From Panicum virgatum (lineage: Eukaryota; Streptophyta; Magnoliopsida; Poales; Poaceae), in assembly GCF_016808335.1 (NCBI RefSeq), contig NC_053141.1, forward strand, positions 19,351,756 to 19,415,755: a DNA stretch of 64,000 nucleotides, written 5' to 3'. The first letter of the stretch is position 1, and each line of letters begins with the position of its first letter. This document shows positions 1-11,026 of this stretch, one piece after another. A program made the position numbers and the translations under genes. The notes below the pieces were generated by a model. That model saw only the letters and a list, made by a program, of their open reading frames with translations. It searched no databases and had not been told where the DNA came from.

Positions 1-1109
1 TTGTCACGCAGGCTGCTTACAAACTGAAGAATCTCCGGAGAAGATCAGTAGAGTTGAGAATGAGTCCTTCACATTTCTAGTTGAATTTATACTATAATTT
101 AAACTGTACATCAATTTTTTTTGTATGTGCACCAGATAACCAGAATTGTTCTATCCCAAATTTGAGTTAATTTTTTGTAACTTTTTGAAAATTTTAACTT
201 TTTTTAAACAAAACCGTATAAAGTAATATACGGTGAAATTGAGCTATATACGTTCAATTGACTTCGGATGTAAATAAGCTCCATACCAAAGTTGTAGAGA
301 TCGACAAGAATTTAAACTTTGGAGTTATAAAATTTTCTATTTGAAATTGTTTTGTCCTTTAAAATATCATTATAATCTTTCCAATTTCCAATTTTAAATT
401 TTAAAATATTCAAATTACTTCGGATGTAAATAAGTTATATATGAAAGTTCTAGTGCTCGATGAGATCTAAAATGTTCTAGTTTACAATTTTTTTATTTGA
501 GCTTATTTGACTGTATTAAAATGCATTGGAAGATAGTTAAAGAAACATGCATGCCACATCATCAATCCAAAGCATAGAAATGGAGCTCTCATATTGGTCC
601 AAAGAATATGAGCCGGATCCCCTCTCTCTCTCAAATCAAATTGCCGGCCTCATCTCTCTCTCATTTTTTCTCACCGTCTCTCTCCTTCACTCTTTCGGGT
701 GCGAGCCAGTGGCCAAGGGCCAAGCTGAGCAGCGGGTGCGGAGCGAGCAGCCGGGCTGCGCAGCGGCAGTAGTACGCCGGCCGGGGGCTCTGCGGCGTGT
801 CGGACGCGGGGCCGGCGACTGCGTGCAAGCTGGGGTCTGGGCGGCGGCGGTTGGCCCAGCAGTGGCTGCGCACCGACCGGGCGGCGCAGCGGGCCCGGAG
901 CTGCCGGCGGCGCACAAGCCGGGGTCCGGGCGGCGGCAGCGCGTCGGACGGGGGCAGCGGCGCGGCGGGCACGGAGCCGATGGCGGCGGGCGCGGAGCCG
1001 ACGGCGGCGCGTCGGACGGGGCAGCGGCAACGGTGGCTGCGCGGGGGGCGACGCGGCTAGGGTGCGTGCTCCGGCGCCGGCAGCGGCGCGGCAGCTGTGG
1101 GCCATGAGG
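1..1109. other. AT-rich then GC-rich sequence, probable transposon interior
   Basis: The first 540 bases are AT-rich with no credible coding frame. Bases 660-1100 are very GC-rich, with open frames on both strands. These frames are compositional: low complexity, rich in Ala, Gly, Arg and Pro, with no recognisable domain. Because a CACTA 3' end follows directly, this stretch is most simply its interior. The matching 5' terminus (a CACTA start) is not visible, so it would lie left of the window. Confidence 0.4.
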
Positions 1110-1461
1110 GATTTTTTTTATTTTCCCAAAAATAATTTGCCGAGTGTTAGAATAGGCACATGGCGAAAACCCTCTCTTTGCCGTGTGCCGCCCATAGGGC
1201 ACACGGCTAAGTGCCTGTCAGCTCCGTTGCCGTGGAGGACGGCGTCAAGTAAGTTTAATTCGCCGTGTGTCAAGGAATACACACGGCAATCTTTTTTGCC
1301 GTGAGCCTGATAAACGGCACACGACAAAGATGGGGTTTGCCGTCAGCTTGTTCGCCGTCGGGGCTTCGCCGTGGGCGGCGACGGCGAAAATTTCGCCGTG
1401 TGCATTTTGGGCTTTTGCCGTGTGTCCTTGGCACACGGCAAACATCTAGATTCCGGTAGTG
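1110..1461 (+). mobile_element. CACTA (En/Spm) element, 3' terminal region
   Basis: The block is packed with direct and inverted copies of GCCGTGTG/CACACGGC, the dense subterminal repeats to which CACTA transposases bind. It ends at 1461 in GGTAGTG, whose reverse complement starts CACTACCGGAAT, a CACTA-type terminal inverted repeat. The three bases after it (GCA, 1462-1464) would be the target duplication, but the other end is off-window and cannot confirm this. No transposase is visible, so whether the element is autonomous is unknown. Confidence 0.65.
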
Positions 1462-1674
1462 GCAGTCGCAAGGGTATCGTACAAGTTGTCGTCATCGGGC
1501 AACAACATTTCTGATATATGATGCCACAAAGGAAGTTTGGTGATAAGGATGGGACATGGATGCAAGTTGCTGGAAGGGTATATGTTGATGGTAGCACTGA
1601 TATTGCACGTCACGCTGTTAGCATTGGAGCTTCACTCTTCTTTTGTAGGATAGGTACATACATGTTTGTACGTG

Positions 1675-1842
1675 CGTGGCGAATCTAGCCTACATACTAA
1701 CAGGGCTTATCTCCCTTCTTTTCTTCTTGCTCCCTTTTTTCTTCATTGGTTCTTCCCAAAAATAGAGGGGGCTTAGGGGTATCCATTCATCTTTAAGGGT
1801 AGGGGGCTTGAGCCCCCATAGCCCCTTCTAGATCCGCCACTG
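1675..1842. mobile_element. Possible hAT-type MITE
   Basis: The right end is GATCCGCCACTG, whose reverse complement begins CAGTGGCGGATCTAG. The left end carries GTGGCGAATCTAG in inverted orientation, giving about 12 matching bases. CAGTGGCGG starts are common among grass hAT elements. I could not find a convincing 8-bp target duplication, so the left boundary is approximate. Another CAGTGGCGGATCC follows at 1871. Confidence 0.3.
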
Positions 1843-2510
1843 CATGCATTGATCGGGCGGCTCCCCCATGCAGTGGCGGATCCCGCAGGATCGGGTGGTT
1901 CCCTGTTGGAGCGGCAGCGGATACCGCCCGAAGTCGGCGGCGCCCGGCGGCAGATCCCGTCAGGGCAGGCAGTGAGCCGTAGCATAAGGGGGGCAGCGGA
2001 TCTCGCCCGGAGGCGGCGGCGCCCAACGGCGGATCCCCCTAGGGCGGGCACGAGCCGCGGCTCGAGGGGGGCTGCTGATCCCGCCGAGGTCATGGCGCCC
2101 GACGGTAGAGGGACGAGGTGAAGTAGGATGCGGCCAGGAGGGTTCGTCGTTGACGGGTGAAAGCAACACTCGGCAGCCCCTATTGCCACCACGACAGCAC
2201 GGGATAGGACACCGGTGCTACAAGAGACCGTGGATGCCACCACGGCAGTGCAGAACGGAGTTGCCGTTGATGGCTTCTGTGGCAGGTGACGAGGTACGAC
2301 CCAATCTACTGCTGCTGGACGTTGGATGATGGATGGCCAACTGGATTCACCGCGAAGAGGGGCACTACCCCCAGCGGAGATCATGAGCGACCTCCCTGGG
2401 GGCATTCTAGGAGGCCGGCGACGCGGCGGGCTGGAGGTAGGATGACTGGCGACACGAGGAAGGGTAGGGCACAGGTGGCGGCAACCGAAGGTTTAGCCTA
2501 GGATCCCAAA

Positions 2511-2529
2511 CCCTAATCTCGTGATACCT
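2511..2529 (-). other. Copia-type primer binding site, split from its LTR
   Basis: On the minus strand this reads AGGTATCACGAG and onward, close to the initiator-tRNA-Met primer site TGGTATCAGAGC. If the Gypsy insertion 2532-9905 and its target duplication are removed, it abuts the end of the short LTR at 9909-10051, which is where a primer site belongs. Confidence 0.5.
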
Positions 2530-2531
2530 TG

Positions 2532-3098
2532 TGTTGGCGCAGAATCAAGGCCAACACACGAAAATGCTATAATGCGCAGCGAGCGATGGCACGACGCAGC
2601 GCCAATGCTCAGACCGGTCAAATTGGTCCGGTATACCGGTCAGACCGGTTGTCGCCGGGCAAGCCGGCAGTGAAACCAACGAACGTTGCCCGGGAAGGAC
2701 CCGTTGGGGCAGGCGCACGCAGGGTTGTTCTACGGTCGGCAAACCACCTAGAACGCCCTCAATCGACGTAGAGACGAAGGAGGAACAGCAGATAGTAGAT
2801 GGAAAAAAGCTAGGGCAAGAAAAAGTAAAAGATAAAAGTTTTTTTTGTATTTGATTGATTGGATACCCTAATCGGCCGTGACCCTTTATATTTATAGGGT
2901 GGGGGTGGACTTATCCCGCAAGGTATCCTTTTTACAGATGAAAACCTACGAAAGAATCTAATTACACTCGGACTCCTCATAGACTGGTCAGACCGGTCGG
3001 CTGGTACCGGATCAACTACAACATCTGACCGGTCAGACCGCTAGGGCGCACCGGTCAGACTGGTCGGTACTATCGAGTGCCAATTTTGGTCGTCAACA
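2532..3098 (-). repeat. 3' LTR of the gag-only Gypsy element
   Basis: This 567-bp LTR matches 9342-9905 along its length with scattered substitutions. It contains several copies of the palindromic motif ACCGGTCAGACCGGT. On the minus strand it starts TGTTGACG and ends in GCGCCAACA. Confidence 0.88.
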
Positions 3099-3119
3099 TA
3101 TGTCCCCCTGTTCTTTGGC
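3099..3119 (-). other. Polypurine tract of the gag-only Gypsy element
   Basis: The minus strand reads AAAGAACAGGGGGACATA immediately before the LTR start. A purine-rich run in this place primes plus-strand DNA synthesis, and it fixes the element's orientation. Confidence 0.75.
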
Positions 3120-3594
3120 AAAACTTGCGTACCAAAGAACACTTTTCTAGATCAAAATTGTCTAAGGGCGATGAATACATCGGCCATTTTTTGAGCTAAA
3201 GGCGATAATAATTTATCGGCCGTATCTTGCTTTTTCTTCAAGCTGATGACGAAACAACTCGTTTAGGCCTCCATACCTCCTTCATGGTCATCGACCTTGC
3301 TAGTACAACCTCCGCTTACTGTTCCATGGACTCCTTCTTGCGTATCCGTTGCAGCCTTCTTTTTTGTGTGTGAGACAAGCCTGAGGGACACCACCTCTGC
3401 TGTAGATATTTTGAATCTTGTTTTATGCCCTTCTCACACTCTTTGCTGCAATCAATGTCTTTTTTGACCGATTATCGCTAATCGGTCTCTGTGAAGCATA
3501 ACTCGGATATATAGGAGGATAACGAATATAATACGACTGCATATGCATCCTACTATAATCCAAAGTCATATAACAAGGATACCAGCAATACCAT

Positions 3595-6500
3595 TGTAAC
3601 ACCCCGGGTGTTAATCTTGATGCTAATATCGTGCTCAATCGCTAACTAAGGTTAATCACATTCATTAGTGCTAATCAAGTCGTATAGTAAACATTGACTT
3701 AGCCATGTTCGACCCTGTTTTTCACCATGATCCGGGTCTCGAATCAACTTTCGCCCAAAACAAAAGTTGTAGACCTTCTATTCCTCAACAACTTCTATTT
3801 TGGCCAAATTTCAAGTTCCTATAGGAAATTTTGAGTTTCAACCGGTCAAAATTGAGTCAAAATCGGTCAAAATGAATCACTGTGCTTCCATGTTCTCCAC
3901 TGTGCTCGGCGCCCATACCGCGACCGACCGCCAGCGATTCCACGCGTCGCGCGCTGGCGATCCTCGCCCTCCGCGTCGCTCTTATCGCCTCCCGGTGCCC
4001 AACTTCGTTTTCCCCTCCCCTTCTTCTCCTTCCTCGAGCTCGCATGAGCAGAGCCCACCGCCAGCGTTTCTCTGGCCAAACCCCGCCGCCCCCGCTCTAG
4101 TCTTCGCGCCCCGACCTCCCTCGCCTTGCCCTGCACCCACGCCGCCCCTCAACGAGAGCCATTTCCTGGCCGAATCGAGCCCGCCACCACCGGCCACCAT
4201 TGAAGCTCCACGTCGAGCTCCGCCCCCTTCGTCGAACTCCCTTCTCCGGTTGTCCTCTGCCCAATTTGAGCCCGTGGTGAGCTTCCCGCGAGCCCGTCAT
4301 CCTTCCCGGCCCCTTTCCCCGCTCAAATCCCGCGCCGCCAGCGCCGGAGCGCCGCCGCGCCGCCGTGGCCGCCTTGCGCTGCCGCGCTCGCTGCCGCGGG
4401 CTGCTCCTGCGCGAGCTCGTGCAGCTCCGCCGCGTGCCCCAGGGCTGCCTGGGCTCCCTGGGCACGAGCCTGCCTCGCCTGCCCGCTGTCCTTCGCCGCA
4501 CCTGTTAGAACGCCGCGCGCCGCTGCCGCCCCTGCCCTGCGCCGCCGCGTGCGCCGGCCCTGCCGGGCTACCCTGGCCGCGGGCGGGCCAGGCCGCGCCG
4601 CCGGCGAGCCGCGGGCCGGCGGGAGAGCTGCGCCGCCGCGAGCCTGCCTGGCTGCGTCGGCCATGGCCATGGCGCGCGAGCAGGAGAGGGGCTGGAGGCT
4701 GGGCCTCTCACTGACCAGTGGGGCCAAGCTGTCAGCCCCTATTTTGGTTTATTTTTTCCAAAATCATTTATTTATTTCGGCTGAAATGTTTAGAAATGCA
4801 TAACAAATCACAGAAAAATGCTAAAAATGCAAACTAAATTTTGTTAGGTTTCTTAAATCAAGATCTGCAGAGAAAAAATATTCATGCATTTGAAATTTCA
4901 ATTTTACCCCAGCTAAAATTTTGGTTTGTGTTTAAGCTAGTTTATTTTGTATCTGTTGTTCTGTTTGTCTAAAAATCTTGAAAATTTTGTGGTAGCCTAC
5001 TCTTTGCATTTGTTTTTCACTGAAAAATTTTCAGGTGCATAACCTTTGTGCATGTTTGTGGATATGTTGTTGTTCTGTTTATATTGCTAGGGCTAAAATA
5101 AATATTTTCTGTCGCCAATAAATGTTGGTAAATTTTTGTTGCCTGAATTATCAGTAGCTTGTCATGCTGGTATTTTTTTGGGTGGCTCGAATAGGTCTGC
5201 AAGCTATGTTTTTGCATTTATTTTGTTCCTAGCTGCAGCGTTCTTTTTAGTGGCCGCTAAATAAATTATTTTATGCAGTATATCTTTTTAATAATGGCTT
5301 GGTGTCAGTTGAACCTTGTGTTCTTGCATTAGAATCAAAATAGGTTGCACTTGAAAATAATTGATTCTATTTTGCTTGCCAATAAATAAAATCTCTAGTT
5401 GGTTTTGCTTGCCCAGTTTTATCTCCTTTTAATCGCTTGCATTGCATCATGAACACTTGTATCATTTGATGCACCGTTTTAAATATTGCATGGCATCTTT
5501 TTCATATTGTAGACGCCACGAACAAAGCCGTCTACGAGTTGGTCGCTGAGCTGATCCAGGAGCCACAAGCAGGATAGCAGCAGGGGGACGCAGTTGAGCA
5601 CGCCCCAAAGAAATCGCTAACCCCGCTGACCTGTAAGGCAAGCCCCGGAGCATAACTCTTACTTTCAGTATTAAATGTGTATCTAAGTATTTGTGCATTT
5701 ATGTTTATAGGAGTTGTATGAAACCCTAGTATGCATGTTTTTCTATAGGTACATATGAGTCTCTACTAGTGTGCAGGTCGTTAGTACTGCAATGCTTAAC
5801 TAGGATTCGGTAGAGGTCGAGTGATTCCTGTCACTCGCGTGTTATAGGTCTTTGTTCTAATGGTCAAGTTACTTGAGAAGGAACCAAGGAGGAAAAGAGA
5901 AATGGAGACCAGGCGGGAACGAGTTGGATTATGGATATGGAATGGATGAAAAGAAATTTCCGCCTGTGTCGATTGAGGACCGTACCGTTGTTGGCAGTGT
6001 TGATTAAGTTTGAACAGTACTAACCACATGCCGGGAGTAGGAGGTAGTCGAAACCGGTAAGCTCATTACTTGATTCACAACGATACTTTGAATCGCGACT
6101 TGCTACTCTGGGAGTGGGATGATGGCAGGTGTTGTAGTTGCCCTCGGGTCCACTGGGTGTTCGCCGTGTGGGGCTCCTCACCCGGGTTTTGGTAGTCGTG
6201 ATTCAGAAGTCGGGGTGATGATGGAAACAGTTGACGTGTGTGGCCCGACGGGGTTGCACGTGTCGTGTGAGTTAGGTCCACCTTGCAAGGTTAAATCGGA
6301 TCGATTCGCCGTCTCTCTCGGTTAAGAGAACCTTGGTCACTTTGTCACATCGTAGTAAAGATTTGAGATGAGAATGGAAAATCAGCATACGAGTTGTGGT
6401 GGTGGTTTTCTGAAAAGATAATGTGATCAACCATGTTTGCTTAGCTATTTAGGCAAATCTAGTTGTTACTTAATAAACTAAGCGGGGCTAAAAATTTGGA

Positions 6501-7133
6501 AAGTAAGGACACGGCATTAGTAGCCCTTTTCGGCAAGATAAACCCTCCTAGAGCCAAAAAGCTTGCATGTCTAGGTAATGGACTAAGTATACCCATTGTC
6601 GGGTAAGCCTTGCTGAGTATTAGTATGCTCAGGGTTGTTGTTGTAACCCTTCTGAGTAGGTTGTGTCCCCACTGACTTCGAGGAGGTCTGTGCGTCCTGG
6701 ATTGGACAACCGCTTCCTCCTGGGTGGACCGTCGAGTGGGCCCCATCTTCCCCGTGAAGCTCGGGCAGGTTGGCATCACATCGGTGGGCAGGATGTGGAG
6801 CTCACCTTGTATCATCGTTCGTAGTTATCGTATTGTATTTCGAACTCTGGTTTAAACTTTCGCTGTGTGTTTGAACTCTGTCGTTTGTATTCAAAACGTT
6901 TATGTAAAACCTGTGTTGTAAATTAATTTGAGAATCTTTGCATGCTTGTATCACCTGTGCTCGTCTTCGAGCGAGACTTCTAGTGAAAATGTGATCCTGG
7001 AGTATAGTAGTTTAATCGGGAATTACCCGACGGACTGCCGGATTACAGCGCATTAAGTGCGTGGTAACTTGATTATTTGTTAAGATGATAGTTAGCGCAC
7101 TTAAATCGGTTTAATTTGGGCGGATCTGCTACA
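3595..7133 (+). mobile_element. Solo LTR, 3.5 kb, nested in the gag-only Gypsy element
   Basis: The unit begins TGTAACACC and ends CTGCTACA, and is flanked by an exact 5-bp duplication ACCAT (3590-3594 and 7134-7138). No internal retrotransposon sequence lies between the ends, so it is a solo LTR left by LTR-LTR recombination. A GC-rich block (about 3880-4740) gives a 304-codon open frame, but its composition is low complexity and I do not call it a gene. Near 6610 it carries a TGCTGAGTATTAGTATGCTC segment that is also found, inverted, at about 21020 and 26960, linking it to the LTRs there. Confidence 0.9.
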
Positions 7134-7488
7134 ACCATGGAGCAATCGGTCCATTAAATGAATTACCTTGGCTCAAACTCGATTGCTCTTGAGATGATGA
7201 TGGCTTTGTATCCTAAACCTTGTTTGGCCGTCCCCTTTGCTTCTGGACGACTACTTTCTTCTTATATTTGGCCTAAAGTTCTTTAAAATTCGGCCTTTCT
7301 TTTTCCTTTTTGTTTCTGGAATTGTTTCCAAAATTCCCAGAGTGACCGGTCAGACCGGTTTCCTGACTGTTCAGACCAGTCTTTGCATACTCGAATCCCT
7401 TTTTCTGTTTCTGCCCCCCGAGCGTTGAATTCTCTAATGAATCTTCAGTGACCTTCTTTGCTGGAGCTTCCTGGTGAAATTTCGAAAG

Positions 7489-9295
7489 CTCAGATCTCTC
7501 TTCACCAACAATTATATTTTTCTCTTTTGCTAATTCGACTTGACTTGGCCGAATTAACACTTTTGGATTATTCAATTCAAGCATATGTATATGTGCAGGA
7601 AAAGGATTCTGATCCAACTTCATTTGTGAAACAATTATTCAGCTTTCATTAATAGCCGATTGAATTTGCCTCCGAAACACATTACAATCATTAGTGGCAT
7701 GAGAGAAAGTATTATGAAACTTGCAATAAGCTCGCCACTTTAATTCCTCAAGCGGCGGTATGACATGAGACATCTTGATGTATCCATTCTTATATAATTC
7801 ATCAAATATCCTCTCGCATTTGGACACATCAAAAGTAAATCTTTCTTGTCGATCTTTGTGAATCGGCTTAAGAGAATCACAAACGCAAAGTTTATCCTTA
7901 GAGGGCCAAACAAATTCAGCAGTATCAATATCTTTACCTTCATCGTCTGAACAATTGGAATCACACCCAAGCACATAAAACAGGACGATTAGTTTTTTCA
8001 ATTGACTTTTCAGAATCTCTAGTCTCTTTAGCTCGGCTTTCATTAGCCAGAGTTTTTTGCAAGACTTGACTAACATCTAAAAATTCTTGTCCCTCTAGCT
8101 TTGCTTTATGAAAATCAAGTAAACTAGCAAAAGCTATATCAGCTAAATCTCTATCAGAAATTGTCAAACTATAGCATCAGTTTCTAGTATCTCTAAATCT
8201 TCTAATATATTCAGAAACACCTTCATATATTTTTTGTTTAACCGATGAAAGATGTGACAATCTCAATTCAGTTTCACCAATAAAGAAATATTCATGGAAT
8301 TTCTGCTCTAAATCAGCAAAAGTGAAAACTGAATTGGGTGAGAATGCAATAAACCAAGTAAATGCAGCACCCAATAGAGATAAATGAAATAACCTCAATT
8401 TGTAAATGTCATTAGTGCTAGCTTCACCACATTGTATAATAAATTGACCAATATGCTCCAATGTAGTTCTACTATCATCACCAGTAAATTTAACAAATTC
8501 AGGAATTTTAAACCCTTCCGGATATGCAACATAATCGTAATTCTCAGGGTATGGTCTTTGATAAGATCGGCATTTGGCTTTGGGTTCTATACCAAAAGTT
8601 TGCCGAAATATCTTAATCACCTCCTCTTTAATACTACCTGATCCAACATTATCGGCGTTAAGCTGATTTGTGATCGGTGTATTATTAGGTTGAGCAAAGT
8701 TCGGCGGTGTAGAATGTCGCAACGAACTCGCTGCCCCATATGGCACATTGGCATTAGGTGATGCATTATAATTAATTCAGCTACACTGATTAGCCGAATT
8801 AGTCACAATAGCATTATTAGTTGGAATTGCCGAACCACCCGTTGTCTTATCGGTATTAGACGTAGACACATCATTACCGACAGACTTCATACCAAGATGT
8901 ATCTCAATTCGGCTAAAGCGATCATCAAACATATCATGTATATTTTGACCAATAAATTCCAATCTATTATTCACATGAGAAGCAACAGCACTATCTATCA
9001 TATTAGTTACTTCTGAATCAAGAGCAGGCTATTTATCTTCATCAAATTTTACCTCAAATTGTGAAGCATCGAAGGGGGCATCCGTTGTGACCTTCCCTTG
9101 ACGGTCGATGGAGAAGTGCGAGATGTACTGGTTCATGGCTTCTTCTTCCAGCCTCTGGATCTCCTTCTCCTTTTCTTCTCTGATCTTCTTTTGGATATCA
9201 TCAAAAACCTTCTGATGCTCGGCTGGAAGTTGCTGAAGAGTCGGCCTCTTGATGTTGGCAGCATCAACTTCGCTAGGTTTAGGAATACCGGCCAT
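7489..9295 (-). pseudogene. Decayed Gypsy gag gene
   Basis: The start codon at 9295 follows the primer site. An N-terminal charged helical segment (residues 1-88, rich in Glu and Lys) is followed by a retrotransposon gag core (about 8640-8170) with motifs such as IPEFVKFTGDDSRTTLEHI and AAFTWFIAFSP. One reading frame is kept across three in-frame stops, near 9029, 8777 and 8177. A frameshift lies near 7970-8000. The following frame carries the conserved gag tail YCKFHNTFSHATNDCNVF, and after a further frame change LELNNPKVLIRP. Gag would form the cytoplasmic virus-like particle. This copy cannot make a full protein, and nothing of pol remains downstream. Confidence 0.85.
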
Positions 9296-9318
9296 GGCAG
9301 CCGATTTATTTTTTCTAT

Positions 9319-9336
9319 TCCCCAGCGGAGTCGCCA
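9319..9336 (-). other. Primer binding site of the gag-only Gypsy element
   Basis: The plus strand reads TCCCCAGCGGAGTCGCCA, which looks like the 3' acceptor half of a tRNA plus CCA, probably tRNA-Arg(ACG). The minus strand is therefore a tRNA-complementary primer site five bases inside the 5' LTR. Confidence 0.7.
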
Positions 9337-9341
9337 AAATA

Positions 9342-9905
9342 TGTTTGCGCAGAATCAAGGCCAACACTCGAAAACGCTAGAACGCACAGCGAGCGACGGC
9401 ACGACGCTGCGCCGATGCTCAGACCAGTCAGACCGGTTGTCGCCGGACAAGCCGGCAGTGAAACCAACGAACGTCGCCCGGGAAGGACCCGTCGAGGCAG
9501 GCGCACACAAGGTTGTTCTAGGGTTGGCAGGCCACCTAGAACGCCCTCAATTGACGTAGAGACGAAGAAAAAACAGCAGATAGTAGATGGGAAAAAGTTA
9601 GGGCAAGAAAAAGTAAAAGATAAAAGTTTTTTGTATTTGATCGATTGAATACTCTAATCGGTCGTGACCTTTTATATTTATAGGGTGGGGTGGACTTATC
9701 CCGCAAGGAATCCTTTTTACAGATGAAAACCTATAAAATAATCTAATTACACTCGGACTCCTCATAGACCGGTCAAACCAGTCAACCCTATCGGTCAGAC
9801 CGGTCGGCTGCTGTCGGATCAACTACAACATCTGACCGGTCAGACCGCTAGAGCGCACCGGTCAAACCGGTCGGTGCTATCTAGTGCCAATTTTGATCGT
9901 CAACA
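9342..9905 (-). repeat. 5' LTR of the gag-only Gypsy element
   Basis: This 564-bp LTR is the partner of 2532-3098. A TATA-like TATAAATA sits on the minus strand at 9675-9682, as expected for an LTR promoter. It has the same ACCGGTCAGACCGGT-type palindromes as its partner. Confidence 0.88.
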
Positions 9906-9908
9906 CCT

Positions 9909-10051
9909 TGTATGAGGAATAAAGATGCGAGCGAGTCTAGAAGCTGAATATATAGAGGTGCATGACTTAGAACAAGAAGCCTCTCCCACAGATATGGTAG
10001 GATACCGTCCTAATTTATCTAATATAGAGATATCTCTAATATACTCTAACA
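9909..10051 (-). repeat. Short Copia-type LTR (143 bp)
   Basis: On the minus strand it starts TGTTAGAGTATATTAG and ends CATACA. A TATATATT box lies mid-way (plus strand about 9949-9955). Its end is next to the primer site at 2511-2529 once the Gypsy insertion is removed. This would be the 5' LTR of a minus-strand Copia or TRIM-like element. The 3' LTR was not found to the left. Confidence 0.6.
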
Positions 10052-10399
10052 ATATCAATGACACCTATTAATCCCTGTCACAATTTTGACATAAGTAACG
10101 CGATTTGGAAGCCAACGTTACAAATGTAGGCATGGAAGACCCAGTTTGTTACACTTTAGTGACGTGTTTATGACACTAGTGGCATTTTCTTTGGGAAAAA
10201 ACATATATTTGATTAACCAATAATCATAGTTCCCAGGCATGAATGATACAGGCATATGCATGGGCATCAATGCAAGAACATACTGTCCAATATAACAAAG
10301 ACAACCACAACTAAAAGTCACATCAGCTACCAATCAGCTACCATGCATCATACAAGCTCGCAGGCATAGAGCCATAGCAGGTACAATACATAGTGCACT
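10052..10399. other. Intergenic, nothing recognised
   Basis: AT-rich unique-looking sequence. I see no coding frame, RNA gene or transposon end. Homology to the second PSF3 locus stops at about 10400. Confidence 0.4.
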
Positions 10400-10540
10400 A
10401 GCTTAAAATCAACCATGCTCCAGAGCTCGTAACCCTCATCCTGCAGCAACACTTGATGTATTTTGCAAAGGTATCATGTATGCAAAGCTTAAAATCAACC
10501 ATGCTCCAGAGCTCGTAACTCACCCAGCAGCAACACTTGA
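10400..10540. repeat. 86-bp tandem duplication 3' of the PSF3 pseudogene
   Basis: Two copies beginning AGCTTAAAATCAACCATGCT start at 10400 and 10486. The equivalent flank of the intact PSF3 locus (about 56080-56130) has one copy, so the duplication arose in this locus after the two copies separated. Confidence 0.8.
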
Positions 10541-11003
10541 CTGTTTCTTTAAACAAGTTGCCGTATCATTATTGACTCATTTTTCATCCCGGTCTCCTTC
10601 ACTTTAAACATATCAAACTTATCCAAACTGTCTCCATTCATACTAAAAGTTGAAACTGCAAAGCCTGCTAGATAGTGAAGACTCCTACAGATTTGCTCCC
10701 TCCAAACGAAATCCTGAAATTCCAAAAGGACATGGCGATGTAGCAGCATTCAGTTTTCTAACTAAGCATGAACAAATTAAGGCTCTTTCCCATTGAGACC
10801 AGTACCTGTAGTATGGAAAAGATTGAATAGGAATTAATGACTCCAATAGAAAAGCACATCAATGGAAGAAGAAAATAGATAAAAATGGAATGGTATTGCA
10901 GAACAAAACAGTGATGATTGAAGGAATTGGACAAAACCAACGATTACTGCGCATGGAAAAAATGAAAGTTCAGATTGATCTAATCCTCAACTCATCAGAA
11001 AAG

Positions 11004-11026
11004 CCCCCCCCCCCCCCTCCCCCCCC
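11004..11026. repeat. Poly-C tract
   Basis: A run of 22 C with a single T at 11018, in the 3' flank of the PSF3 pseudogene. It is a simple repeat of uncertain exact length. Confidence 0.8.

Larger units (their letters stand above)
1462..2531. other. Mixed transposon flank; internal side of a split Copia element
   Basis: No gene is recognised. A 56-codon open stretch at 1518-1688 (plus) has ordinary amino-acid composition but matches no family I know. From about 1845 to 2500 the sequence is GC-rich, with a long minus frame that would be the leader or gag side of the minus-strand Copia element whose LTR lies at 9909-10051. I see no conserved Copia motif in it. Confidence 0.35.
2532..9905 (-). 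mobile_element. Gag-only Gypsy LTR retrotransposon (TR-GAG type), with nested solo LTR
   Basis: Two direct LTRs (2532-3098 and 9342-9905) start TGTT and end CAACA. The element is flanked by an exact 5-bp target duplication, CCTTG (2527-2531 and 9906-9910). A primer binding site lies at 9319-9336 and a polypurine tract at 3099-3119, so it is transcribed from the minus strand with the 5' LTR on the right. The only coding remnant is gag. No protease, reverse transcriptase, RNase H or integrase motif is seen in the roughly 2.7 kb of internal sequence left after the nested solo LTR is removed. It would have depended on another element for mobility. Confidence 0.9.

Noticed and set aside
547..1202. 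Long open frames on both strands in GC-rich sequence
   Set aside because: Several overlapping frames are open at once, with Ala/Gly/Arg/Pro-rich products and no domain. This is what GC-rich repeats produce.
2532..3098. CRISPR-like array from regularly repeated ACCGGTCAGACCGGT
   Set aside because: The repeats are short palindromes with irregular spacing, inside a plant LTR. No cas genes are present and the organism is a plant.
3800..4714. 304-codon open frame that could be a proline-rich protein
   Set aside because: It lies wholly inside a solo LTR with proven ends. It is low complexity and lacks any recognised domain.
9319..9336. Part of a tRNA gene
   Set aside because: Only the 3' acceptor half plus an encoded CCA is present, with no D or anticodon arm. 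Its place next to an LTR shows it is a primer binding site.
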